Below are positions 28,349 to 38,376 of a stretch of DNA of 64,000 nucleotides, piece by piece. Source of the DNA: Rhodospirillaceae bacterium (GTDB lineage: Bacteria > Pseudomonadota > Alphaproteobacteria > Rhodospirillales > Rhodospirillaceae); contig CANJRD010000010.1 in NCBI GenBank assembly GCA_947476695.1, forward strand, positions 62,001 to 126,000. The letters run 5' to 3'. Positions within the stretch are counted from its first letter, which is position 1; each line of letters opens with the position of its first letter. A program made the translations under genes and the position numbers. The notes under the pieces are model-generated. The model saw only the letters and a program-made list of their open reading frames with translations. It had not been told where the DNA came from and did not search any database.

Positions 28349-29035
28349 TCATTGCGACTTCTGCGGCCACTTGTTGCCGCGATCCCAATCCTTGCAGATC
28401 GTGCCGATCGCCTTGTAGTTCGACGGGCTGTCGATCACGGCATTGCGCGCGTCGACGTCACGATAGAACGCATTGAGCGCCGGCTGCACACGCCGGGTCA
28501 CATCATCGAGCAAAGCCTTCGTGGCGCCGCGATAATCGCGCGTCTGCACCGGCCTTAGCGTACCCAGCACCCGCTCGATCTCAAGCCGGAGACGGCCTGC
28601 GTGATCGCCCAGCGTGGCGCGGCTCAGATTCACATGCTGGTTCTCGTGATCGAGGATCGCCCGGTATTCGCAAGACCCCGTCGGATATTCGTTCGCGACA
28701 TAGATCTCCATGCTGCGGTAGCCGAACTCGGCCCGCAGGCTTTCCAGATAGACACAAGAAACACCGCCCAGGGTCTCGATGCGCGTGCGCGCGTCGACCG
28801 CGAACGTGGGCGTGGTCAGCGTCACGCCCAAGGGCTCGGAGTGGGAATCAAGACCCGTCGACTTGCCCCGCACCAGATCGCGGATACCCGTCGTGTTCAG
28901 GTTCATGCTGGTGCGCACATCCGGACGCAAGGTCTGGAAGTCGAGTTGAATCGCGCTGCCATACGGCGCGCAGCCACGCGACGCGGCCAAAGCCGGCGTG
29001 GCCACGATCAGCAGAAGCAGGATCAACAGACGCAT
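28349..29035 (-). CDS. Secreted protein with HENQH putative metallopeptidase motif
   Basis: The ATG at 29033-29035 gives 228 residues with a clear signal peptide (MRLLILLLLIVATPALAA). The middle holds CEYRAILDHENQHVNLSRATL: HENQH fits the HExxH zinc-binding pattern and is placed in a helix, so a periplasmic zinc protease is possible. Four Cys are seen in the mature part (CAPYG, VSCVYL, GSCEYR, TICKDW), probably forming disulfides. The family is a conserved hypothetical of alphaproteobacteria; no substrate is known. It follows the RNase T2 gene after 31 bases on the same strand. Confidence 0.8.
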   Translation of the reverse strand: MRLLILLLLIVATPALAASRGCAPYGSAIQLDFQTLRPDVRTSMNLNTTGIRDLVRGKSTGLDSHSEPLGVTLTTPTFAVDARTRIETLGGVSCVYLESLRAEFGYRSMEIYVANEYPTGSCEYRAILDHENQHVNLSRATLGDHAGRLRLEIERVLGTLRPVQTRDYRGATKALLDDVTRRVQPALNAFYRDVDARNAVIDSPSNYKAIGTICKDWDRGNKWPQKSQ

Positions 29036-29066
29036 CGTGCCAATTTGCCTTGTCCGCCGCGCCGGC

Positions 29067-29786
29067 TCAATCCACACGAATGCCGGTGGTGGGACAACGC
29101 GGCTTTTTGCCGGCCGCACGCAACGCCGCGAGCTTCGGGAAAGATTGCGTTCCGTTGGCGGCGAGCGCGAAGCGCAATTCGACGAGATGCGCTTCACGAT
29201 TTCGCTGGGCGCAGACCACCTGCAAGGCATGGGCGCCCTCGCCGCCGCTATCCTGAGCGACCGCCGTCTCAATTTCGGCGATGGCGACCTCCCCGCCGCG
29301 CCGCGCGCGCAGCAGGTCCGCTACCGCCATCCGGTCGGCGCGCAACGCAAGCTCGGCCGCTGTTCCGAAATAGACATCAGACGTGAGCCCGGAGCAGGCC
29401 CCATGCCGCCGCCATTCGTGACGATCCAGGCAACTTGCCGTGCCCGGCATGGCGCGCCGCAGCAGCTTGGCCGTGTTCGCGTCGACGGCCGGCGCCGGCA
29501 GGCTGCACCAGTCGCGGCGGCGTTCACCACGGCCCGCTTCACCGGAGCACGCCGCGCCTGACGGTCCTTCCGGCCACAATCCGTGAAGAGTCAAGCGCGG
29601 CACGCCCCCGCCGTCGCATTCGCCACGGCGGGGGCTCGTGACGCAAAAGCCGGGGTCCCAGGACAGGGCCAAAGTCCAGCCGTCGGCCGGGACCGCAACA
29701 GCCCCCGAAGCCGGGCACCAAACCGCCAGAATAAGCGCCGCAATAAGTGATACCACCAAGCCTATCAATGTCCGTCTGCCGCTCAC
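29067..29786 (-). CDS. Secreted ribonuclease T2 family protein
   Basis: RNase T2 enzymes cleave RNA in the periplasm or outside. The GTG at 29784-29786 has AGGGG about nine bases upstream and gives 239 residues with an N-terminal membrane-type signal (LIGLVVSLIAALILAVWCPASGAVA). The two catalytic blocks are LTLHGLWPE and HEWRRHGACSG, each with its active His. Cys pairs typical of the fold are present (PGFC, GEC, DWC, SCLD). The open frame extends upstream to 30308 but that part overlaps the kinase gene and is not coding. It is divergent from the hybrid kinase, with an 84-base gap. Confidence 0.9.
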   Translation of the reverse strand: MSGRRTLIGLVVSLIAALILAVWCPASGAVAVPADGWTLALSWDPGFCVTSPRRGECDGGGVPRLTLHGLWPEGPSGAACSGEAGRGERRRDWCSLPAPAVDANTAKLLRRAMPGTASCLDRHEWRRHGACSGLTSDVYFGTAAELALRADRMAVADLLRARRGGEVAIAEIETAVAQDSGGEGAHALQVVCAQRNREAHLVELRFALAANGTQSFPKLAALRAAGKKPRCPTTGIRVD

Positions 29787-29870
29787 TTTTTCGGCCCCTA
29801 AGCGCCCATCCAGATGGGCTTTTTCGTTTATTCGCGTAGGATGGCCGCCCATGGAGACAGGGGCAAGTCC

Positions 29871-32800
29871 GTGCGGGATTCCGATCTGAGGCCTCAAGAC
29901 GATCTGCCGTCTCCCGAGATGGTTCAACAGCACCCGGCGCGGCGGACGGGCGCCAATCGGCGCATGCTGCTGCCGTTGCTCGTGGGCGCCCTTATCGGAC
30001 TTGGCCTCCTGGGTGCCGGCATCTTCACCGCCGAGCGCTATATGGTCCGGCAGACGGCTCTCGATGCCGCGTTGCGTTTGGCCCGATTTCCTCAGCTTCC
30101 TCATCGCGCGAACCTCCGACCTCAGCAAGAACGAGGTCCTGACCACGGCTGAACAACTGCGCGTGCCAGAGTCGCTGGACAAGCTGCTGCGGGACAGGAT
30201 CATCGTCGGGTACCGCATTGCTTCGCCGGACGGAGAGATCATCGCGGCGTCCAATCCGATCGATCTCGGCGTCACCTTGCCGGCGGAGATTCGCACCCAG
30301 GTGCCCAAAGGCCCCTACTCCAGCGGGTCGGTGGATCTGGTGCGCGGAATCACTTTGCCGGGAAACACGGTGGCGCTCTATGTACCGATCCGGACCGACG
30401 CGGGCGTACTGATCGGCAGTATCGGCGTTCTCGTCGACCGTTCGGAAATAACCGACACCCTCTTCAAGGCGCCGGAATTTGGCTATGTCCTCGCCGCCGC
30501 GCTGACCCTCCTCCTCGGCGTCTTCGGATTGCGCTACATCCGCAGCCAGATGCTCGAGGAGCAAAAGCTCCAGGGCGACTACGCCGCAGCGTTGAAGGAT
30601 TTGGAACTCGCGGAGGAGGTCGCGCGCGTCGGTTACTGGACCATGGATCGCAAGAACAAGACCGTCCGTTTGTCACGGCAAGCCTATGCAATCTTCGGCC
30701 GCGATCCGGAAACCTTCCAACCGACTATCGAGGGGCTGCGAAACGCCTTCATCCCGGCGGACCGGGAACGCATCATCGCACTTGCAGAGAGCGAGCCCGA
30801 CAAGCGCGAATACGAAGCGCGCATTCTGTTACCGCATGGCGAGGAACGCGACATCCACGTGCGTGTGCGCAGTCAGCAAGACCGCACATTTGGCGTTGTC
30901 GCCGATGTCACCGGGCGTAAGGAACGCGAGCGACAACTCGCCGAACGCGAACAGCAGTCGCGCGAAGCTTTGGCCGCAACACAGGCCGCCGTGTGGGATT
31001 GGGACGTTGTGCGCGGTGTCTACAAGGTCACCCCGCGCCTCGCCGAGATGCTGGGCCTCGATCCCGACTTGCGCGTGTTCACAAACGAGGATCATACCGC
31101 GCACTGCCATCCGGACGATCTGCCGTTCGTGCGCGAAGCTTTCCGCACCTATCTGGCGGAGGATCTGCCCTACGACATCGAATACCGGATGCGCCATAAC
31201 AGCGGCACCTACATTTGGATACAAAGCCGCGGTCGTGTGGTCGAGCGGGAGAACGGCATCCCGAAACGGATGATCGGAACGCTGATCGACATCACGCGGC
31301 GCCGCGTCGCGGAAGAATCCCTGCGGCAAAGCCAGGAAAGTCTTTCGCTCGCGGTGCAGGCGTCCGAAGCGGGCTACTTCGATTCTCGCGTGGGCCAGAA
31401 GCGCAGCTATTGGTCGCCGCGCATGCGCGAGATTTTCGGCATCACCGATCCGAACTTTCACGCCAGCGGCGGCGCATTCCGCTCCTTTGTGGTGGCCGAA
31501 CGTTTCCCCGAACTGGCCGACAAGATCAGCGCATTCTACGCGCCCGGCAACGATCAACCACTCGACGTTGAAACCCGCGTGCGCCGCGTAGATGGGCGCG
31601 AGATCTGGGTCAGCATCCGCGCCGTGCGGAAAATCGAAACTGACGGCGGCCCGGATCGCGTCATCGGCTTCGTGCAGGACATCACGTCCTCACGTGAAGC
31701 CGGCGAACAACTGCGCCAAAGCCAAGAGATCGTGCGCCTCGCGCTCGATGCCGCGCACGCCGGCTACTTCGACGTTCATTTCGATACGCGCCAAGTCATC
31801 TGGTCGAAGCGGCTGCGCGAGATTTTTGGTGTGCCCAAAGACTTCATGCCGGTAGTGGAATCGTTTCTCGAGATTTTGCATCCCGACGATCTGGAGCTTT
31901 TCCGCGCCAAGCATCTCGAGACCGCGTCGGCCAATGCACGTCGCTCGGTCAAGCAAGAACTGCGCGCGCGTCGCCAAGATGGCAGCGCCATATGGATCAA
32001 TCTGTGGTCGATCATCGAACACGACCAGACCGGAAATCCGGTTCGCAGTACGGGGCTGATTCAAGACATCTCGGCTGAGCGCACCGCGGGTGCCGCGTTG
32101 GCCAAAAGCGAGCACAAGTTCCGTCTGCTCGCCGACAACATCGTCGACGTGATCACGGTTCTCGACGAGGACGGCAAGTTCACCTACGTCTCGCCGTCGT
32201 CGGAACGCATGACCGGCTACAAGCCTGAAGAACTGATCGGAACGACGTTTTATGCGATCAGCGTGATCGACGATCCCGGCGCAATTCAGGCGCGCCGTGC
32301 AAAAATGGCGGCCGGTGAATTACCGAGCAGCGGCGACCTCAACCAGTCGCAACTGCGCCGGAAAGACGGCCAGGTGATCTGGGTCGAGACGCGCAGCACC
32401 GTAACGCCCAAAGCCGGTGGCGGCTATGAAGTCCATGGTACCTCGCGCGACATTACCGAACGCGTCGAGCGCGAAGAAGAACTGAGCCGCACCCGCGATC
32501 GCCTGCAAGAACAGACCGACGAACTCATGGTGCTCGCGCAGAACCTGGACATCGAGCGCGACCGTGCCGAGAAAGCCAATCAGGCCAAGTCGCAGTTCCT
32601 GGCGATGATGAGCCACGAATTGCGCACGCCGATGACAGGCGTGCTCGGCATGGCCGATCTGCTCCTGATAACCGGGCTGACCGCCGAGCAAGAAGACATC
32701 ACCAGTCGCCTCATCCGCTCCGCTCAAGTCCTGATCGACCTGCTCAACGACATCCTCGACTTCTCGAAAATCGAGGCCGGCCAGTTGACGGTCGAACTGT

Positions 32801-34095
32801 TGCCCATGCGCATCTCCGACATGCTGGACGATTTGCGCGATCTATTCACGCCGCTTGCCTCCGCCAAGGGCATCGTCCTCGCGATCGCCGTGCAGCCGGA
32901 CCACGATGCCGTGATCTGCGATCCGAAACGCTGCCGCCAGATCCTGGTCAACCTGATCGGCAACGCCATCAAGTTCACCGAAAAGGGCGAGATCACCGTC
33001 GACCTGCGGACGACCGAGACTGAATCTGGCCTGATTCTCGCCTTCGATGTCACCGATACCGGCATCGGCATGAGCCCCGAGCAGCAGGAACGCCTGTTCC
33101 AGACGTTCGTGCAGGCCGAGAGCTCCACGTCGCGCAAGTACGGCGGCACCGGACTTGGCCTCGCCATCTCGCGGCGCCTCGCGCGCGCGCTCGGTGGAGA
33201 CGTGACCGTCAGGTCGACCGTCGGCGAAGGTTCAACGTTCACGGTGACGATGCACGCGCAGATCGACACCAATCCGGCCGCCCCTGCGGCGAAGCGCGCG
33301 TCCGTGGCGCGCAACAAACGCAGAAAGGCGACGAAGCTTTCGCCCAAGACCATTCTGCTAGCCGAGGACAACGATACGTCGCGTCTGTTGATTTCGACGA
33401 TGCTGTCACGGCGCGGCCATAAAGTCGTGGCCGTGACCAACGGCAAGCGTGCGGTGGAGGCATTCGAGGGTCGCGTTTTCGACATCATTCTGCTCGATAT
33501 GCAGATGCCGGTGATGGACGGCCCCGAGACGATGGGACTGATCCGCGCCGCGGAAAAGGGAACCGGCCGCCATACGCCGATCATCGCGCTGACCGCCGAT
33601 GTCATCACCGAGCACCAGGTTCGCTATCGCGCCGCCGGCGCGGATTCACTCATCCCGAAGCCCGTCGACTGGACGGCGCTCGATGCCGAGATGGAGCGCC
33701 TGACCGAAGGCACCACGCCGTCGACGCCCGCCCCAACCGCGCATACGGTGACCGGCGAGCCCATTCTGCTGGATCAAAGCTTCATCAAGGAACTCCTCGA
33801 CGCCCTTGACAACGACGGGTTGGCTTCCATGGTGCCGAGCTTTGTTGAAAGCGTGACCCATTACGTCGACGCTATCAAAGAGGCCGCGCGGAAAGATAGC
33901 TTGCGCGCCGCAAAACGCGCCGCCCATGCGCTGAAAGGCCTCTCGGCGCAGTTCGGGGCGACGAAACTCACCGGCCTCGCGAAGCACGTTGAAATGGATT
34001 TGGACTCCAGCGACGCGATCATCGCGATTTTCCCGCAATTGGAAGACGTGGCGAATGCCACCATGAACGCCGTGCGCGACCGCTTCAGCGAATGA
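29871..34095 (+). CDS. Five-PAS hybrid histidine kinase with receiver and HPt; apparent frameshift near the N-terminus
   Basis: A GTG at 29871 (AGGGGC seven bases upstream) opens a frame with a membrane helix ([20 protein letters not shown]). That frame runs on as LARFPQ and soon stops. The frame that continues to 34095 takes over exactly there: reading GCC-GAT instead of GCC-CGA at 30081-30086 restores [11 protein letters not shown]. Removing one C from the CCC at 30082-30084 gives 1407 residues. Order: helix (~32-53), extracytoplasmic sensor (~54-200), helix (~203-224), five PAS domains (~235-860), HisKA with H915 (SHELRTP), HATPase (GTGLGLAI), receiver with D1209 ([11 protein letters not shown]) and HPt with H1352 ([11 protein letters not shown]). 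The frameshift may be a sequencing error or real inactivation. Confidence 0.88.
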
Positions 34096-34170
34096 GAGCG
34101 CACTCTCGCCTGACGCGACCGCTAGTGTATAAAGACAGCCCTTCCCGCCTTCGCAAACCAGCGGCTCTCA

Positions 34171-34950
34171 ATGACGATTAAAATCGCCACCTGGAACGTC
34201 AACTCCGTCAAAGCGCGTTTGCCGAATGTGCTGACGTGGCTGAAGGAGTTCGGACCGGATGTCGTGCTGCTGCAGGAAACGAAATGCGTCGATGACGCCT
34301 TCCCGCGCCTGGAGATCGAGGACCTCGGCTATAACTTGGCGCTCCATGGCCAGAAGACCTACAACGGCGTCGCCATCCTGTCGAAGTCGCCGCTGGAAGG
34401 CGTGGTTTCCGGCCTGCCCGGCTCGGACGAGGACGATCACGCGCGCTACATCACCGCGACCGTCTACGGCAAGCTGCGTGTCGTCAGCCTCTATCTACCG
34501 AACGGTAACCCGATCGACACGCCGAAGTTTCTCTACAAGCTGGGCTGGATGGACCGCCTGAAGGTTCAAATGGAAGCCGCCATCGCGAGCGAAGAGATGG
34601 TGCTGTTCGGCGGCGACTACAACATCATCCCCACCGACAACGACGTCTACAGCCCCCAGGCCTTCGCACAGGACGCGCTGACCCAGCCGGAATCGCGCGG
34701 ACGCTTCCGCTCCATGCTGAACCTCGGATTCACCGACGCGCTGCGGGCGTTCCATACCGAGCCGCATATCTATTCGTATTGGGATTACCAGGCCGGCGCG
34801 TGGCCGCGCGGCAACGGCATCCTGATCGACCACATCCTGGTGACGCCGCCGTTGGCCGACAAACTGGTCGGCAGCGGCATCGACAAAGGCCCGCGCGGCC
34901 AGGAGAAAGCCTCTGACCACACACCGGTGTGGTGCGAGATCGATTTCTAA
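34171..34950 (+). CDS. xthA: Exodeoxyribonuclease III
   Basis: XthA cuts DNA at abasic sites and trims 3' ends in base-excision repair. The 259-residue protein has all family blocks: ATWNVNSVKARL, VVLLQETKCVDDAFP with the metal Glu, LFGGDYNIIPTDNDVY with the catalytic Asp/Asn, and EKASDHTPVWCEI with the final Asp-His. Length is typical. It is followed after 14 bases by a small ParB-like gene that is probably co-transcribed. Confidence 0.97.
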   Translation: MTIKIATWNVNSVKARLPNVLTWLKEFGPDVVLLQETKCVDDAFPRLEIEDLGYNLALHGQKTYNGVAILSKSPLEGVVSGLPGSDEDDHARYITATVYGKLRVVSLYLPNGNPIDTPKFLYKLGWMDRLKVQMEAAIASEEMVLFGGDYNIIPTDNDVYSPQAFAQDALTQPESRGRFRSMLNLGFTDALRAFHTEPHIYSYWDYQAGAWPRGNGILIDHILVTPPLADKLVGSGIDKGPRGQEKASDHTPVWCEIDF

Positions 34951-34964
34951 GAGGACATAACACA

Positions 34965-35336
34965 GTGGCCCGAACGCGCGCCGTGAAGTGGGCGGACGAC
35001 GTCGAAGCCGACGACTATCCGGCCGCGCACTCCTACCTCAGCCTGATCTTCGACAAGAAGCGTGTCGGCAAGATCATTGCGAGTTTGCGCAAAGCGCCGC
35101 TGACGGCGTTCAAAGCCAAGGACCTTTTCCGGGCCTCCCAGCTGTCTCTGCTTGGTATCAGCAATTCTCAAGTCGAGAAAAACCGACGCCGCATCAGGGC
35201 CGGTAAGGCGCTGTGGCCCATCCTACTTGTCCGCGATCCGGGCAACGGACGCGTCATCGTCGCCGACGGCTATCACCGCATGTGCGCCGTCTATGGCTTC
35301 GATCAGGACGCCATCATCCAGTGCAAGATCGTCTGA
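34965..35336 (+). CDS. Small ParB-nuclease-like conserved protein
   Basis: The GTG at 34965 has GAGGA nine bases upstream and gives 123 residues. The C-terminal part LWPILLVRDPGNGRVIVADGYHRMCAVYGFDQDA has the ParB/sulfiredoxin-like pattern (I-V-x-D-G-x-H-R). The N-terminal part KWADDVEADDYPAAHSYLSLIF is a conserved alphaproteobacterial start. There is no helix-turn-helix, so it is not a plasmid-type ParB. It follows xthA; the function is unknown. It converges on the SOD gene six bases later. Confidence 0.82.
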   Translation: MARTRAVKWADDVEADDYPAAHSYLSLIFDKKRVGKIIASLRKAPLTAFKAKDLFRASQLSLLGISNSQVEKNRRRIRAGKALWPILLVRDPGNGRVIVADGYHRMCAVYGFDQDAIIQCKIV

Positions 35337-35342
35337 GGCTGA

Positions 35343-36047
35343 TCAGACTTTCCGTTTACCAAAAGCAGCTTCCGCGTGCGACCAGTTAAGGGTGTTCATG
35401 AACGCTGTCACGTATTCGGCGGCCTTCGCGCCGAAGTCCATCTGATAGGCGTGTTCGTACATGTCGATCGCCAGGATCGGCTCGCCGCCGGCCACGGTCG
35501 TCGTATGATCAGCCGCCCAGGCGTTGACCAGGCGCTTGTCGTGCGGACTGTAGGTGAGAATCACCCAGCCCGAGCCGCCGCCTTCGGCTTTCGCCATGCC
35601 CACGAATTCCGACTTCCAGCGCTCGAAGCTGCCGAAGTCCTTCGCGATCTGATCGGCAAGCGCCTTGCCGGGCGCGTTGGCGTCTCCAAGGGTGGCGAAA
35701 TAGACCTCGTGCAGGATCATCGAATTCATCGCGATCAGTTCTTCGCGTTTCAGTCCGTTGATCGTGAAGACCGGCGCCTTGTCGAAATCGAGATTGCCGA
35801 GTTGCTCGGCGATGGCATTCAGGCGTCGCACGGCGCCGAGGTAATTGTTCTCGTAATGACTGACGAGAATTTTCTCGGACAGGCCTTTGATCTTCTTCGG
35901 ATCGAAGGCCATCGGCGCGGGCGTATACTTGGCGGCCGGGCTTGCGGGCGCCTGCGCAAAGGCGCCGCGCGGCGCGACGGCCTGCACCGCAGCCGCGGCA
36001 GTCATGGCTAAGGTCGTTTTCAAGAACGTACGACGGTGTTCAGACAC
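35343..36047 (-). CDS. Fe/Mn superoxide dismutase with Tat signal
   Basis: It converts superoxide to peroxide and oxygen. The GTG at 36045-36047 with GGGGAGG six bases upstream gives 234 residues. They start with a twin-arginine signal (EHRRTFLKTTLAMTAAAAVQAVAPRGAFAQA), so the enzyme should be periplasmic and metal-loaded before export. The four metal ligands are visible: His of SHYENNY, His of ILHEVYFATLG, and Asp and His of AIDMYEHAYQMDF. The middle GGGSGWVILTYSPHDKRL is family-typical. Metal choice (Fe or Mn) is not decided by these residues. A membrane-protein gene lies just upstream on the same strand. Confidence 0.92.
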   Translation of the reverse strand: MSEHRRTFLKTTLAMTAAAAVQAVAPRGAFAQAPASPAAKYTPAPMAFDPKKIKGLSEKILVSHYENNYLGAVRRLNAIAEQLGNLDFDKAPVFTINGLKREELIAMNSMILHEVYFATLGDANAPGKALADQIAKDFGSFERWKSEFVGMAKAEGGGSGWVILTYSPHDKRLVNAWAADHTTTVAGGEPILAIDMYEHAYQMDFGAKAAEYVTAFMNTLNWSHAEAAFGKRKV

Positions 36048-36067
36048 GGCGGCCTCCCCGAATTTGA

Positions 36068-36490
36068 TCATGCTGTTCGATGATCAACAGGAGTGAACCA
36101 ATTGCGGCCTGGGCCGTAAAGCAAATAGAGCGCCGCGATCTGCAGGCCAAAGTCGGGGATGTCCGCCACATAGCCCCAGGGACTCGCCGCGCCCTGACCC
36201 AGCCCCCAGACCAGCGCGCAGACGAAGCTGATGAGCAGCAGGGTGCGCGCCCAACGCCGGCCCTCGCCGATCTGAAAGATGACCAGCACCATCGACAGGC
36301 CGACAATCGCGTAGATCCCGATGCCAGCTTTACGCAAGGATCCGAGATCGATGCCGATGTCGCGTACGGCTGCGAGGACCTGCTCGGAAGCAGCGCAGGG
36401 GTTCCACAGCTGCCAGATGCCGAACAAGCAGGTCCACGCCGTCCATAGCCAGAGGGCATATTCGGCGTGGAGGACTGCTTTCGGTTTCAG
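36068..36490 (-). CDS. Small multi-pass membrane protein of unknown function, possible CTG start
   Basis: The frame encodes three or four hydrophobic helices: YALWLWTAWTCLFGIW, AIVGLSMVLVIFQIG, TLLLISFVCALVWGLG and IPDFGLQIAALYLLYG. A TTG at 36425-36427 is the first usual start, but it would cut into the first helix. Immediately behind AGAGGGG, at 36488-36490, lies a CTG giving MKPKAVLHAEYALWLW as a natural N-terminus (140 residues), preceded by an in-frame TAA. The gene lies between ilvD and the exported SOD on the same strand, 20 bases before SOD. No family is recognised with certainty. Confidence 0.65.
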   Translation of the reverse strand: MKPKAVLHAEYALWLWTAWTCLFGIWQLWNPCAASEQVLAAVRDIGIDLGSLRKAGIGIYAIVGLSMVLVIFQIGEGRRWARTLLLISFVCALVWGLGQGAASPWGYVADIPDFGLQIAALYLLYGPGRNWFTPVDHRTA

Positions 36491-36511
36491 GCGAACCCCT
36501 CTGTGTGCCGA

Positions 36512-38251
36512 TTATAGGTCCGCGTAAATGTGCGTTTCGGTCTTCGCGCCAGGATGCGTCACCGCACCGTCGACCGCCGGGCCGACGTTCTGGGCGTAAC
36601 GCCACAGCGCACCGGACTGATAGTCGTTCTGGCGCGGCTTCCAGGCTTTCTTGCGTTCGGCGAGCGTCTTCTCGTCGACCTTGAGGTCGATGGTGCCCTT
36701 CTCCGCGTCGATGGAGATGATGTCACCATCCTGCACGAGCGCGATCGGACCGCCGATGGCCGCTTCCGGACCGACGTGGCCGATGCAGAAGCCGCGGGTC
36801 GCGCCGGAGAAGCGACCGTCGGTGATCAACGCCACCTTCTCGCCCATGCCGAGGCCGTAGAGTGCCGCGGTCGTGGACAGCATCTCGCGCATGCCGGGGC
36901 CGCCCTTGGGGCCTTCGTAGCGGATGACGATGACCGAGCCTTCCTTGATCTGGCGCTTCTCGACGGCGGCGAAGGTATCCTCCTCGCAGTCGAATACCTG
37001 CGCCGGACCCTCGAACTGCAAGCGGTGCATGCCGGCCACTTTCACGATGGCCCCTTCCGGCGCCAGTGTGCCGCGCAGGCCAACGACACCGCCCGTCTTG
37101 GTGATCGGCTTCTTGGCGTCGTAGATGACTTTCTGGTTCGGGTTCCAGGTGACCTGATCGATGTTCTCACCGATGGTCTTGCCGTTGACCGTCATGCAGC
37201 TGCCGTCGAACAGGCCCTCCGACAACAGCGTCTTCATCAGCATGTAGACGCCGCCGGCTTCGTACATGTCTTTCGCCACGTACTTCCCGCCCGGCTGCAG
37301 GTCGGCGATGTAGGGCGTCGACTTGAAGATCTCGGCCACGTCGAACAGCGAGAAGTCGATGCCGACTTCGTTGGCCATCGCCGGCAGATGCAGCGCGCCG
37401 TTGGTCGAACCGCCGGTGGCGGCGACCACGCGGGCCGCGTTCTCGAACGCCGCCTTGGTGCAGATGTCGCGCGGGCGCAGGTTCTGCGCGAGCAGGTTCA
37501 TGACCTGCCGGCCAGCCGCGCGCGCGATGTCGGCACGGTCCTTGTAAGGCGCCGGCATCATGTTGCTGTTGGGCAGCGACAGGCCGATGGCCTCGCCGAC
37601 GCAAGCCATCGTGTTGGCGGTGTACTGACCGCCGCAAGCGCCGTGACCCGGACAGGCGACGCGCTCCAGTTCATGCACTTCCGACAGCGGACAGTTGCCG
37701 GCGGCGTACTTGCCGACGATTTCGAACACGTCTTTCACGGTCACGTCCTTGCCGTGATAATGGCCCGGCAGGATCGAACCGCCGTAGACGAAGATCGACG
37801 GAACATTGAGGCGCAGCATCGCCATCATCATGCCCGGCAGCGACTTGTCGCAGCCGGCGAACGCGACCAGCGCGTCGTAGGCATGGCCGCGCACGGACAG
37901 TTCGACGGAATCGGCGATCACTTCGCGGCTGACCAGCGAGCTCTTCATGCCCTGATGGCCCATCGCGATCCCGTCAGTGACGGTGATGGTGTTGAAGCGG
38001 CGCGGCGTTCCGCCGCCGGCGATCACGCCCTCGCGGCAGACGTCGGCTTGCGCGTCGAGCGTGGTGTTGCAGGGCGCGGAGTCATTGCCGGCAGACGCCA
38101 CGGCGACGAACGGCCGGGCAATTTCCTCGGCCGTCAAACCCATCGCGTAGAAATAGCTGCGGTGCGGCGCGCGCTCAGGCCCTTCCGTCACGTGGCGGCT
38201 GGGCAGCTTGGCCTTGTTGAAGGTCGGCAGCTTCTTGGCGTCGTCGGGCAT
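36512..38251 (-). CDS. ilvD: Dihydroxy-acid dehydratase
   Basis: IlvD dehydrates 2,3-dihydroxy acids in valine, leucine and isoleucine synthesis. The ATG at 38249-38251 with AGGACA seven bases upstream gives 579 residues; an earlier ATG at 38269 lacks a ribosome site. The Fe-S ligands are in [23 protein letters not shown] and [17 protein letters not shown]. The C-terminus has [23 protein letters not shown]. It lies divergent from a GntR regulator with a 117-base gap. Acetolactate synthase and ilvC are not nearby. Confidence 0.97.
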   Translation of the reverse strand: MPDDAKKLPTFNKAKLPSRHVTEGPERAPHRSYFYAMGLTAEEIARPFVAVASAGNDSAPCNTTLDAQADVCREGVIAGGGTPRRFNTITVTDGIAMGHQGMKSSLVSREVIADSVELSVRGHAYDALVAFAGCDKSLPGMMMAMLRLNVPSIFVYGGSILPGHYHGKDVTVKDVFEIVGKYAAGNCPLSEVHELERVACPGHGACGGQYTANTMACVGEAIGLSLPNSNMMPAPYKDRADIARAAGRQVMNLLAQNLRPRDICTKAAFENAARVVAATGGSTNGALHLPAMANEVGIDFSLFDVAEIFKSTPYIADLQPGGKYVAKDMYEAGGVYMLMKTLLSEGLFDGSCMTVNGKTIGENIDQVTWNPNQKVIYDAKKPITKTGGVVGLRGTLAPEGAIVKVAGMHRLQFEGPAQVFDCEEDTFAAVEKRQIKEGSVIVIRYEGPKGGPGMREMLSTTAALYGLGMGEKVALITDGRFSGATRGFCIGHVGPEAAIGGPIALVQDGDIISIDAEKGTIDLKVDEKTLAERKKAWKPRQNDYQSGALWRYAQNVGPAVDGAVTHPGAKTETHIYADL

Positions 38252-38350
38252 CGCAACTGTCCTCGGCATAAGGGGAAACGTCGTATAGGCGGCCCCTCGC
38301 CGAGGGTCAAATTCGGTCGGCGCAGTGGTGCCTTGCGCCGCTTGGCCTTC

Positions 38351-38376
38351 GTATCATACATTTAATGTATGCATAC
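38351..38376. promoter_or_regulatory. Palindromic operator overlapping the gntR start codon
   Basis: CATACAT-TTA-ATGTATG is a perfect 7-3-7 inverted repeat at 38355-38371, flanked by GTAT on the left and ATAC on the right. It covers the ATG of the GntR gene at 38369. A possible -35 TTGCGC (38333-38338) lies 18 bases before TACATT (38357-38362), which would put the transcript start at or next to the ATG, giving a leaderless message. YtrA-type GntR regulators bind palindromes of this kind, so autorepression is likely. Confidence 0.72.

Noticed and set aside
29787-30308. N-terminal extension of the RNase T2 frame
   Set aside because: It lies opposite the kinase coding region, adds no homologous sequence, and the GTG at 29786 has a good ribosome site and signal peptide.
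38355-38371. The palindrome as a mobile-element end or terminator
   Set aside because: It is AT-rich, covers a start codon and has no partner copy nearby; an operator explains it better.
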